Positions 1-7,475 of a DNA stretch of 36,069 nucleotides are shown piece by piece. The notes under the pieces were generated by a model, which was given only the letters and a program-made list of their open reading frames with translations, had not been told where the DNA came from and made no database searches. Origin of the DNA: Pseudomonadota bacterium (lineage in GTDB: Bacteria > Desulfobacterota > Syntrophorhabdia > Syntrophorhabdales > Syntrophorhabdaceae); contig JAPLKA010000086.1 of NCBI GenBank assembly GCA_026388315.1, positions 1-36,069 of the forward strand, written 5' to 3'. Numbering within the stretch: position 1 is the first letter of the stretch; every line of letters begins with the position of its first letter. The position numbers were made by a program, and so were the translations under genes.

Positions 1-809
1 GTAAATGTGTGTTTCAGTGTCGGATCATCGAGCACTGTGTATATAGCCCCGACAGCCCCCATAGAGGTAAAATATTCAGGAACGATAAATTCCCCATCCT
101 GCAAGGCAAAAACGTCTCTAATTGCCCTTTTCATGCCTGCATTTGCCGCAACACCTCCTACAAATGCCACAGGATTTTTGATGTCCTTGCCTTTGGCAAT
201 ATTGCTTTTGAAATTTCTCGCAAGTGCATAGCACAAGCCTGCTACAATCTCATAATCAGGGGTTGCAATCTGCTGGAGATGAATCATATCGGACTTGGCA
301 AATACCGTACATCTTCCTGCAATCCTTGGCGGATTTTTCGACTTTAACGCCACTTCACTGAATTCTTCGATGGTAAACCTGAGCCTGGAGGCCTGCTGAT
401 CTAAAAATGAACCTGTACCGGCCGCACATAACGCATTCATTGAAAAATCCTTGATTTTCAGCCTTCCATCTTTGCTGCCATCCTCAAATATAATGAGTTT
501 TGAATCCTCTCCGCCGATATCAATAACGCTCCTCACATGGGGGTAAAGATGGCCGAATCCCCTTGACAGGGCTACAATCTCGTTTACAAAGGATGCACCG
601 ATCAATGATGTAAACGTTTTTGCTCCTATGCCGGTTGTTGCAATGAATTCAATATCGTATGCTTTTAATGTTTCTTCAATCGCATATTTTGCTGTTACGA
701 TTGCTCTACCCTTGTGGCGCATGTATTCATTTTTTACAATACGCCCCGATTTGTCCATTACAACGAGATTTACACTGACAGAACCGACATCAATACCCAC
801 TCTAAACAT
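1..809 (-). CDS. BadF/BadG/HgdC-family CoA-enzyme activase, partial (C-terminus beyond the window)
   Basis: The minus strand is open from an ATG at 809 to the window edge, giving 269 codons without a stop. The start MFRVGIDVGSVSVNLVVMD is the phosphate-1 motif of the ASKHA ATPase fold, and DIGGEDSKLI is the second phosphate motif. A cysteine in NALCAAGTGSFLDQQ and another in GRCTVFAKSDM match the two ligands of the bridging [4Fe-4S] cluster in 2-hydroxyglutaryl-CoA dehydratase activator. Near the edge, FVGGVAANAGM is the adenosine motif. Known members hydrolyse ATP to inject an electron into a CoA-ester dehydratase or benzoyl-CoA reductase. Short activases end near 260-270 residues, whereas a fused form runs to about 1,400. 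No stop appears by codon 269, so the long form is possible but cannot be decided. A G-rich ribosome site (TTGGGGGA) lies about 10 bases before the ATG. The substrate enzyme is not visible. Confidence 0.9.
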   Translation of the reverse strand, partial: MFRVGIDVGSVSVNLVVMDKSGRIVKNEYMRHKGRAIVTAKYAIEETLKAYDIEFIATTGIGAKTFTSLIGASFVNEIVALSRGFGHLYPHVRSVIDIGGEDSKLIIFEDGSKDGRLKIKDFSMNALCAAGTGSFLDQQASRLRFTIEEFSEVALKSKNPPRIAGRCTVFAKSDMIHLQQIATPDYEIVAGLCYALARNFKSNIAKGKDIKNPVAFVGGVAANAGMKRAIRDVFALQDGEFIVPEYFTSMGAVGAIYTVLDDPTLKHTF

Positions 810-866
810 ACTTGTATATCCCCCAAGGCACTAAAGGTTTTGATTTTGTAAGGGTCTTATGTTACT

Positions 867-872
867 TATAAT
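867..872 (+). promoter_or_regulatory. Possible -10 element before acylphosphatase operon
   Basis: TATAAT lies about 55 bases before the acylphosphatase ATG, in the divergent gap after the activase start. No good -35 hexamer sits at the usual spacing, so this is a weak call. Confidence 0.25.
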
Positions 873-927
873 GAAAATGGGTGTCTAATCAATAAAAAAC
901 ATCAATGGCGAGTAATAAGATACCAAT

Positions 928-1200
928 ATGAAAAGATTACATATATTTGTGAGCGGGATGGTCCAGGGCGTTTTTTTCAGACAGAGCACGGCAATGAAAG
1001 CTAAAGAATTCGGTTTAAAAGGCTGGGTGAGAAACCTGAGGGACGGAAGAGTGGAGCTTGTCTGTGAAGGTAACGAAGATAGTTTGCATACAATGATTGC
1101 ATGGTGCGAAAAGGGGCCAAAGGGAGCATTTGTCGACAGTGTAGATACCCGGTGGGAAGAATTCAAGGGTGAATTCAATAACTTTCAAATCGTATACTGA
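928..1200 (+). CDS. acyP: Acylphosphatase
   Basis: This 90-residue protein has the usual length and both signatures of acylphosphatase: GMVQGVFFR, with the phosphate-binding Arg at residue 18, and GWVRNLRDGRVE, with the catalytic Asn at residue 36. The family hydrolyses carboxyl-phosphate bonds such as those of acetyl phosphate or 1,3-bisphosphoglycerate in the cytoplasm. It stands first in a same-strand run, with only 8 bases before the next gene's GTG, so it is probably cotranscribed with the tetrapyrrole genes. There is no strong ribosome site before the ATG. The functional link to heme genes is unclear and may be only positional. Confidence 0.93.
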   Translation: MKRLHIFVSGMVQGVFFRQSTAMKAKEFGLKGWVRNLRDGRVELVCEGNEDSLHTMIAWCEKGPKGAFVDSVDTRWEEFKGEFNNFQIVY

Positions 1201-1208
1201 AAAAAACA

Positions 1209-1850
1209 GTGTCAAAAATATTCTCTAAAAATAACTATTATCCTGTGTTTTTCAACATCGGAGACAAGCTGTGTATCGTTATCGGCGGCGGGACAGTTGC
1301 AGAACAAAAAGTAAGGATACTTCTGAAGTTCAATACAAGGATCAGGGTAATAAGCCCCGTAATGACGAAAAATCTTTCCGTGCTCTCTCAAAAAGGTAAA
1401 ATTGAAACTATTTCAAGGGAATATAGAGATGGTGACCTGGATGGGGCCGTACTGGTTTTTGCTGCCACCAACAAAAAAGAAATAAATGACGCTATTAAAA
1501 AAGAGGCAGTAAAAGGACATATCCCCGTCAATGTGGTGGATGACCCGGGTCTCTGTGATTTTATAGTTCCGTCCATTGTAAAAAAGAAATCCATTGTTAT
1601 TGCCATTTCAACATCCGGTACCCTGCCCTTGCTGTCAAAGATACTGAGGAAGGACATCAGCAATCTGGTGTCACAAGATTATCTTACATATGCAGAAAAA
1701 ATCGGTAAGTTCAGAAAGTTCCTTATAAAGGTCATACACGATAAGAAAAGAAGGAAAGAGATACTCGCTGAAATCAGCAAAACTGGCGTTAAGGAACTGG
1801 CTGGAATGGATACAAAGGCTATTAAAAGTAAATTTCTCAGAAATTCATAA
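1209..1850 (+). CDS. Precorrin-2 dehydrogenase / sirohydrochlorin ferrochelatase-like (CysG N-domain, Met8p type)
   Basis: The 213-residue product opens with YYPVFFNIGDKLCIVIGGG, the Rossmann NAD-binding start of siroheme synthase N-domains, followed by VAEQKV. It continues with VFAATN and VNVVDDPGLCDFIVPSIV, the conserved stretch carrying the catalytic Asp of Met8p/CysG-B. A helical C-terminal part (about residues 145-213) completes a Met8-sized protein; there is no methyltransferase domain. The family oxidises precorrin-2 to sirohydrochlorin with NAD and may insert iron, which feeds siroheme or the siroheme-dependent heme route. Translation starts at GTG, and its stop overlaps the next ATG (TAATG), suggesting translational coupling to the cytochrome assembly gene. 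Confidence 0.92.
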   Translation: MSKIFSKNNYYPVFFNIGDKLCIVIGGGTVAEQKVRILLKFNTRIRVISPVMTKNLSVLSQKGKIETISREYRDGDLDGAVLVFAATNKKEINDAIKKEAVKGHIPVNVVDDPGLCDFIVPSIVKKKSIVIAISTSGTLPLLSKILRKDISNLVSQDYLTYAEKIGKFRKFLIKVIHDKKRRKEILAEISKTGVKELAGMDTKAIKSKFLRNS

Positions 1851-2665
1851 TGAATATTTATTTTTTTTACATATCGCTATTTTTTTATCTTCTGTCCACT
1901 GCATGCTATCTGTTATTCCTGACTATGAACAGGAATATTATTGAAAAGTTTGGCCATTATTCCCTCTTTTCAGGTTTTTGTATCCATTTTCTGGCTACCC
2001 TTGTCAGGTATTTCAATGCAGGATATACACCGATAACGAATATTTACGAGTCCCTCTCGTTTTTCAGCTTATGTATAGCAGGTTTTTTTCTTTACCTTAA
2101 GAGAATCTACAGGATAGAGATTATCGGGTGTATCGTTCTCCCCATCCTGTCTGTATTGTTAATCTGGGCCTCAACCTTTCCCGCGGAAATCAGACCCCTT
2201 CCTCCAGTGCTTAAGAGTTACTGGCTGCCAATACATACCATTTTTTCTTTTGTCGGGAATGCAATTTTTTTCATCAGCTTTTTTATATCGCTCCTGTATC
2301 TTGTTGTAGAAAGAGGTATAAAAAAGAAGAAGTTTCCATCCATCGCAACACGATTTCCTTCCCTTGAGACCCTTGATTTAATTAATTACAGGTGCATGTC
2401 CTATGGATTCCCTTTTCTTACCGTAGGAATTATTACGGGCTCGATCTGGGCGAGCGTTGCCTGGGGCTCATACTGGAGCTGGGACCCGAAGGAAACATGG
2501 TCGCTTGTCACATGGATCGTCTACGCCATACTTATCCATAACAGACTTGCAATCGGGTGGAGGGGAAGAAAAACAGCGTACATGATGATCATCGGTTTTT
2601 TTTCTATCCTCATAACCTTTCTGGGCGTTAACTTTTTTGCAGGAGGACTTCATTCGTATATTTAA
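1850..2665 (+). CDS. CcsA/ResC-type cytochrome c assembly protein (HemX-like)
   Basis: The 271-residue protein has about eight hydrophobic segments and the tryptophan-rich heme-binding motif WGSYWSWDPKETWSL (about residues 204-218) that defines the CcmC/CcmF/CcsA heme-handling superfamily. Histidines expected as heme ligands occur in LPIHTIF before the motif and in the last residues (GGLHSYI). The stretch NIYESLSFF is also typical of CcsA/CcsB-type proteins. These inner-membrane proteins pass heme out for attachment to apocytochromes in system II. HemX-like versions next to hemA are thought to affect glutamyl-tRNA reductase levels. It overlaps the upstream gene by one base and precedes hemA. 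No CcsB/ResB partner is visible in the window. The name ccsA, ccsB or hemX cannot be settled from sequence alone. Confidence 0.88.
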   Translation: MNIYFFYISLFFYLLSTACYLLFLTMNRNIIEKFGHYSLFSGFCIHFLATLVRYFNAGYTPITNIYESLSFFSLCIAGFFLYLKRIYRIEIIGCIVLPILSVLLIWASTFPAEIRPLPPVLKSYWLPIHTIFSFVGNAIFFISFFISLLYLVVERGIKKKKFPSIATRFPSLETLDLINYRCMSYGFPFLTVGIITGSIWASVAWGSYWSWDPKETWSLVTWIVYAILIHNRLAIGWRGRKTAYMMIIGFFSILITFLGVNFFAGGLHSYI

Positions 2666-2667
2666 TT

Positions 2668-2737
2668 CAGCTATTAGCAGTCAGCTTTCAGCTATCAGCA
2701 AAAATAAAACAAAGGCTTAATGCTAATGGCTAACAGC
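2668..2737. repeat. Degenerate heptamer repeat between ccsA-like gene and hemA
   Basis: Units of seven bases follow one another: CAGCTAT (2668), TAGCAGT (2675), CAGCTTT (2682), CAGCTAT (2689), then CAGC. A second short run, AATGCTA-ATGGCTA-ACAGC, covers 2719-2737. The tract fills most of the gap before hemA and creates a false in-frame upstream ATG. Confidence 0.7.
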
Positions 2738-2755
2738 TTCGAACTTGAGAAGAAT

Positions 2756-4045
2756 ATGCATATAAACGTATTTGGCCTTAACCACAACACTGCCCCGATA
2801 GAGATCAGAGAGAAACTCTACTGTTCGGAAAGTGATGTACCGGTAATCTTGAAAAAGCTGAAAGATTGGGGTTTAAATGAAAGCGTTGTTATCTCTACCT
2901 GCAACAGGACGGAAATATATTTCTGCTCCGATAATACTGAGGAGTCCATCAAAAAGATTGAGGGGCTCTTGCTGGAACACTTTGGTGCGCCACTGGATTG
3001 GCTGAAAAGCTATACCTACCGGTTCTGTGATGAAGAGGCATATAGACACTTATTCCTTGTTGCATCGGGGCTTGATTCGATGGTCGTCGGGGAGCCCCAG
3101 ATACTCGGTCAGGTAAAAGATGCATACAGAATGGCAACTCTCCATAATGCGACCGGTTCTTTTCTCGATAAAGCCTTTCATAAGACTTTTAATGTTGCAA
3201 AGAGGATACGAACAGAGACAAGAATAGGATATAACCCCTTATCGATAAGCTCCATGGCAATTGAGCTTTCTAAAAAGATCTTCGGTGAGTTGAACCGGAA
3301 AAAGATACTTGTCATCGGTGCAGGCGAGATGTGTGAAATTGCACTGAAATACTTTAAAAAAGAGGGTTTAACCGAGATATTTATCACAAACAGGACTTTT
3401 CAGAATGCGCAGAAGCTCGCAGAAGACATTACAGGAATCCCCTGCCTTTTACAGGACATCCCGGACCTGCTGACGAAAGTTGATATGGTGTTGTCTTCAA
3501 CGGGCTCCGAAAAACCGATTATTGATAAAGAACTTGTTGTACCCATTATGAAAAAAAGAAAGAACAGACCTCTGTTCTTTATTGATATTGCTATGCCAAG
3601 GGATATTGATCCGGAGGTAAATCACATCGAAAATGTCTATCTCTATGATATTGATGACCTCAAAGGACTCTCGCAGCAACACCTCTCCGACAGGTTGAAG
3701 GAATCAGAAAAGGCACACGCCATCATCGAAGAAGAAGTGGTTAAGTTTTCTCACTGGTTAGAACAGTTGGAAAAAAACCCGCTCATTACACATATTATCG
3801 ATGTAGTGGAAGAAACAAGATCAAATGAACTGAAGAGAATGATACAGAAGATGAAATATGTTGACGAAGAAACGTTGAGAAACATGGATTTACTGACAAG
3901 GAGCATCGTTAATAAGCTTATCCACAGGCACATTTTCTTAATTAGGCAGAATGGAAGCCCTTCTTTGCTCGAAATAATGAAGCAATTGTTTAAATTTGAG
4001 GAAGAGAATGAAAAAAAAATGGACAGTGGGAACGAGGGGAAGTAA
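2756..4045 (+). CDS. hemA: Glutamyl-tRNA reductase
   Basis: The product from ATG 2756 is 429 residues. It opens MHINVFGLNHNTAPIEIREK, the standard GluTR start. The catalytic cysteine lies in VVISTCNRTEIY. The region LFLVASGLDSMVVGEPQILGQ is the family signature, and KILVIGAGEMCE begins the NADPH-binding Rossmann domain; a helical dimerisation domain ends the protein. GluTR reduces glutamyl-tRNA to glutamate-1-semialdehyde, the first committed step of C5 tetrapyrrole synthesis. An in-frame ATG at 2720 would add 12 residues, but that stretch is coded by repeat DNA and lacks family similarity. A purine-rich site (GAGAAG) supports 2756. It overlaps hemC by 38 bases. Confidence 0.96.
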   Translation: MHINVFGLNHNTAPIEIREKLYCSESDVPVILKKLKDWGLNESVVISTCNRTEIYFCSDNTEESIKKIEGLLLEHFGAPLDWLKSYTYRFCDEEAYRHLFLVASGLDSMVVGEPQILGQVKDAYRMATLHNATGSFLDKAFHKTFNVAKRIRTETRIGYNPLSISSMAIELSKKIFGELNRKKILVIGAGEMCEIALKYFKKEGLTEIFITNRTFQNAQKLAEDITGIPCLLQDIPDLLTKVDMVLSSTGSEKPIIDKELVVPIMKKRKNRPLFFIDIAMPRDIDPEVNHIENVYLYDIDDLKGLSQQHLSDRLKESEKAHAIIEEEVVKFSHWLEQLEKNPLITHIIDVVEETRSNELKRMIQKMKYVDEETLRNMDLLTRSIVNKLIHRHIFLIRQNGSPSLLEIMKQLFKFEEENEKKMDSGNEGK

Positions 4046-4916
4046 GCTCGCTCTCAAACAGACCGAAATAGTCATACAAGCCCTGAAAACATTGTATCCA
4101 TACAATGAATTTGCCATAAAAATTATTAAAACAACGGGTGACACAATCTGGGACAAGCCTCTTCATCTTATTGGCGGAAAAGGACTTTTTGTAAAAGAGA
4201 TTGAAGATGCCCTTTTAAAAAATGAGATCGATATGGCTGTACACAGTATGAAAGACCTCCCCACAGAGCTTGAAAATGGGCTTGTCATAGGGGCAGTCCT
4301 TGAGCGGGAAGACCCGAGAGATGTTTTTATCTCTTCAATATATGGAAGTATTCAGGATATCCGGGAAGGGTCACGTATCGGGACGAGCAGCACAAGGAGG
4401 AAGTCCCAGATTCTCCATTTCAGAAGAGGATTGGAAATTGTTCCTCTCAGGGGTAACGTTGACACGAGGATAAAGAAATTACATTCACATACCCTTGACG
4501 GGATCATCCTCGCCTATGCCGGTGTAAAAAGAATGGGTTTTGACAATTTTATAAAAGAAGTTCTCCCCTTTGAAATCATGGTGCCCCCACCAGGTCAGGG
4601 CGCTATCGGGATTGAAACGAAAGATGAAAGTGATTTCATCAAATTATTAAAACCCCTGAACCATGAAAACACTTTCCGCGAAGTCACAATAGAAAGGGAG
4701 TTACAGTCAATGATTGGAGGAGGCTGCCAGGTTCCCCTTGGAATAAACGCCAGCATAGCAAGCAATATATTAACCCTTCATGTTGTTCTCGGCAGGGAAG
4801 ATGGTGAACTCCTTGTAAAAGAGATGTGTGTCGAAGATGTGAAAAATGCAAACGATACGATGTCCCGTATCCTTCAAATAATAAGAGACAAACAAAAATG
4901 CCTCTCGTTGACTTGA
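4008..4916 (+). CDS. hemC: Hydroxymethylbilane synthase (porphobilinogen deaminase)
   Basis: The product has 302 residues from ATG 4008. It shows VGTRGSKLALKQTE at the N-terminus, the DMAVHSMKDLPTE segment with the active-site Asp and Lys, GTSSTRRKSQ, LRGNVDTRIKKL and the dipyrromethane-attachment cysteine in GGGCQVPLG. It joins four porphobilinogens into hydroxymethylbilane. A TTG twelve bases upstream is possible, but ATG 4008 has GAGGAAGAGA directly before it. The gene starts inside the end of hemA, implying translational coupling. The operon stops here: hemB, hemD/cobA and glutamate-semialdehyde aminotransferase are not in this window. The TGA lies within the terminator hairpin. Confidence 0.96.
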   Translation: MKKKWTVGTRGSKLALKQTEIVIQALKTLYPYNEFAIKIIKTTGDTIWDKPLHLIGGKGLFVKEIEDALLKNEIDMAVHSMKDLPTELENGLVIGAVLEREDPRDVFISSIYGSIQDIREGSRIGTSSTRRKSQILHFRRGLEIVPLRGNVDTRIKKLHSHTLDGIILAYAGVKRMGFDNFIKEVLPFEIMVPPPGQGAIGIETKDESDFIKLLKPLNHENTFREVTIERELQSMIGGGCQVPLGINASIASNILTLHVVLGREDGELLVKEMCVEDVKNANDTMSRILQIIRDKQKCLSLT

Positions 4917-4928
4917 GAGGCATTTTTT
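4894..4928. terminator. Intrinsic terminator shared by hemC (+) and HU gene (-)
   Basis: AAAAATGCCTCTC (4894-4906) pairs perfectly with GAGAGGCATTTTT (4915-4927) across an 8-base loop. T-runs on both strands make it bidirectional. The hemC stop codon is at 4914-4916, so the stem includes the last coding triplets. Confidence 0.85.
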
Positions 4929-4953
4929 AAGAAAACCTAATGATCGGGGTGGG

Positions 4954-5223
4954 CTAAACTGCTTCTTTAAAGGCTTTGCCTGCTGTAAATTTTGGCACCT
5001 TGCGGGCAGGTATCTTGATTTCCTTGCCTGTTCTCGGGTTTCTCCCCTTCCTTGCTTTTCTCTTAGATACTGAGAATGTACCGAAGCCAACGAGTGTTAC
5101 CTTTTCTTCTTTTTTCAAAGCTCCCTTAACACTGTCAACAAATGCGTCCAATGCCTTGCCTGCTGCTACTTTAGAAATTTTAGCGCCCGCTGCCATTACA
5201 CTGATTAATTCTGCTTTTGTCAT
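4954..5223 (-). CDS. hup: HU-family nucleoid DNA-binding protein
   Basis: This 89-residue protein matches HU/IHF length and order: [11 protein letters not shown] at the start, a dimerising helical body, [11 protein letters not shown], then the DNA-bending arm [19 protein letters not shown] containing the RNP tip with the intercalating proline, and [13 protein letters not shown] at the end. It binds and bends DNA as a homodimer or heterodimer in the nucleoid. A strong ribosome site (AAAGGAGGGG) lies 5-14 bases before the ATG. It is a single gene converging on hemC and sharing its terminator. The arm and tail fit HU better than sequence-specific IHF, but the two cannot be told apart with full certainty. 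Confidence 0.95.
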   Translation of the reverse strand: MTKAELISVMAAGAKISKVAAGKALDAFVDSVKGALKKEEKVTLVGFGTFSVSKRKARKGRNPRTGKEIKIPARKVPKFTAGKAFKEAV

Positions 5224-5284
5224 ATGTACCCCTCCTTTAGAGTATTGATTTTGGTAGCTTTAACAATAACCACCTTTTAAATAC

Positions 5285-5314
5285 TTTATACTTCTTATTA
5301 TAAAAAATATGCAA
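5285..5314 (-). promoter_or_regulatory. Candidate sigma-70 promoter of the HU gene
   Basis: On the minus strand TTGCAT (complement of 5309-5314) and TATAAA (complement of 5285-5290) are separated by 18 bases, about 62 bases before the HU start, in AT-rich DNA. Confidence 0.45.
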
Positions 5315-5404
5315 CAGATTTTTTATCATTTTTAAAATTTTTTGGGGCTCTGTTTTGTGACCAACTTTTAGTAGTACGATCCTGGATGCTCGATAGTAGT
5401 TTAA

Positions 5405-5495
5405 ACCTGTTCAATTGGTTTTATTAGTTAAACCAATTAAGACTGATGAGACAAATAGGACATGCAGTTAGAAACCTGTCTTATTAGTTAACCCT
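5405..5495. repeat. Inverted and direct repeats in HU-typA gap
   Basis: AATTGGTTT (5413-5421) and AAACCAATT (5430-5438) form a 9-bp stem with an 8-base loop. The segment TTATTAGTTAA occurs at 5421-5431 and again at 5481-5491, each a short distance after the word ACCTGT. A related arrangement follows the UPF0182 gene at 10176-10235. In the rest of this 376-base gap, apart from the two promoters listed, I see nothing else. Confidence 0.6.
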
Positions 5496-5511
5496 AATAG
5501 CAATTATCCCC

Positions 5512-5540
5512 TTGATTTAGCATGGTTTTTAAGGTATAGT
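5512..5540 (+). promoter_or_regulatory. Candidate sigma-70 promoter of typA
   Basis: TTGATT (5512-5517), a 17-base spacer and TATAGT (5535-5540) lie about 60 bases before the typA ATG. A second TATAAT at 5581 has no matching -35. Confidence 0.5.
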
Positions 5541-5599
5541 ATCCCTTCGATAGTCAGAAACTTCATCGAACCATTCACACTATAATACAATGAGGGAGT

Positions 5600-7420
5600 A
5601 TGGAACAGAGCAACATTAGAAATATCGCGATCATCGCCCATGTAGACCATGGGAAAACAACACTGGTAGATCAGCTTTTCAGGCAGAGCGGGATGTTTCG
5701 TGACAATGAAGTGGTGGAAGAACGCCTCATGGATTCAATGGACCTTGAAAAAGAACGGGGTATAACGATTACTTCAAAAAACGGCTCCTTCGTTTACAAG
5801 GATTTCTTTATTAATATCATCGATACACCGGGACATGCAGATTTTGGTGGCCAGGTCGAAAGGGTTCTTAAAATGGCTGATGGCGCACTTCTCCTTGTTG
5901 ATGCAGCGGAAGGGCCAATGCCACAGACCCGTTTTGTCCTCAAGAAAGCTCTTTCCCTGAAAATACCCGTTATTGTTGTGATCAATAAAATAGATAAACC
6001 GGCGGCAAGGTGTGAATGGGTAGTAGATCAGGTCTTTGATCTTTTTGTAAAACTGGATGCACCCGACGATATACTCGATTTCCCTTTCATCTATACCTCT
6101 GCAAAGGCCGGTTATGCAACATTTGACCATACCCAGAACCAGGGCACGATGATCCCGCTTTTCGAATTAATCGTTAATGCTGTTCCGCCTCCAATAGGTA
6201 ATCCCGAAGCTTCTCTGCAGATGCTTGTAAGTTCCCTTGCATACTCTCCTTTTCTCGGAAGACTTGCTATAGGAAAGATAACCTCCGGACTGTTAAGCAT
6301 AAACAAAGACGTTATTGTTTCAAAAACTGACGGTTCAATATCACCTGCCCGTATCACAAAGATCTACCGGTTCAAAGGCAGCAGCAAGGAAGAAGTTGAG
6401 ACTGCCGGTGTCGGAGAAATCGTCGCGGTAGCCGGTATGGAGTCAATTACAGTTGGAGAGACCCTTACCGACCCTGAAAACCCTCTTCCCCTCCCCGGTA
6501 TAGATATAGACCCGCCAACAATATCCATGAACTTTATCCCTAATGACTCGCCCTTTGCAGGAAAGGAAGGGAGATTCCTTACTTCACGACATATCCGTGA
6601 AAGGCTCATTCGTGAGACGCTCTCGGACGTTGCACTCGTCGTGGAAGAATTGACCGATAGCATTGGATACAAAGTATCCGGCAGGGGAGAACTTCACCTC
6701 TCCATTCTTATTGAAAAGATGCGCAGGGAGGGCTATGAATTTCAGGCTACACGGCCCAGGGTCATATTTAAAGAGGGGGATGAGGGAATACTCGAACCAT
6801 ACGAAGAACTCACCATCGACGTTGATGAGCAATACTCAGGAAACGTAATCGAAAACCTCGGAAAAAGGAAAGGCCTGATGGTAGAAATGCATCAGAACAA
6901 AGGGATGGTGAGGATGAGATACAGGATTCCCACCAGAGGGCTTATAGGTTTCCGTTCAGAATTTATGACCGAGACAAAAGGTATGGGCACGATGAACTAC
7001 ATATTTGACGGTTATGACCGGTATGCCGGTGAAATGAAGAACCGGAATAACGGAACCCTTGTGGTAATGGAAGAATGCAGCAGCGTGGCTTATGCCCTCT
7101 TCAACCTTCAGGGAAGAGGACAATTGTTTATAGGGCCCGGCGAAAAGGTCTATGGTGGCCAGATTATCGGTGAACACAGCCGCGAGAATGACCTTGTAAT
7201 AAATCCTGCCAAAGGGAAAAAACTTACCAACATGAGGGCTTCCGGCTCTGATGACGCCGTTATTCTTACCCCCTTCAGAAAAATGAGCCTGGAGGATTGT
7301 ATTTCATACATCAATGAAGACGAGCTTGTCGAAATAACACCCCTCTCAATCAGATTAAGGAAGATTATGCTCGATGAGACTCAGCGCAAAAGGGCAAAAA
7401 TAGCCGCTGCAAAAGCGTAA
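5600..7420 (+). CDS. typA: Ribosome-associated translational GTPase TypA/BipA
   Basis: The 606-residue length matches TypA. The G-domain shows NIAIIAHVDHGKTTLVDQL (G1), RGITI (G2), DTPGHADFGG (G3), NKIDKPAAR (G4) and TSAKAGYA (G5). After the beta-barrel, the EF-G-like domains III and V follow, then the TypA-specific C-terminal domain with RGLIGFRSEFMTET and KKLTNMRASGSDDAV. TypA binds the 70S ribosome and acts in stress response, cold growth and 50S assembly in studied bacteria. GAGGGAG precedes the ATG. It stands first of a two-gene run with the UPF0182 protein 55 bases downstream. Confidence 0.96.
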   Translation: MEQSNIRNIAIIAHVDHGKTTLVDQLFRQSGMFRDNEVVEERLMDSMDLEKERGITITSKNGSFVYKDFFINIIDTPGHADFGGQVERVLKMADGALLLVDAAEGPMPQTRFVLKKALSLKIPVIVVINKIDKPAARCEWVVDQVFDLFVKLDAPDDILDFPFIYTSAKAGYATFDHTQNQGTMIPLFELIVNAVPPPIGNPEASLQMLVSSLAYSPFLGRLAIGKITSGLLSINKDVIVSKTDGSISPARITKIYRFKGSSKEEVETAGVGEIVAVAGMESITVGETLTDPENPLPLPGIDIDPPTISMNFIPNDSPFAGKEGRFLTSRHIRERLIRETLSDVALVVEELTDSIGYKVSGRGELHLSILIEKMRREGYEFQATRPRVIFKEGDEGILEPYEELTIDVDEQYSGNVIENLGKRKGLMVEMHQNKGMVRMRYRIPTRGLIGFRSEFMTETKGMGTMNYIFDGYDRYAGEMKNRNNGTLVVMEECSSVAYALFNLQGRGQLFIGPGEKVYGGQIIGEHSRENDLVINPAKGKKLTNMRASGSDDAVILTPFRKMSLEDCISYINEDELVEITPLSIRLRKIMLDETQRKRAKIAAAKA

Positions 7421-7475
7421 TAAACAAGATATAATATCAGGTAGACTGTTCAGCATATCAGTATAGGGGGTACGT

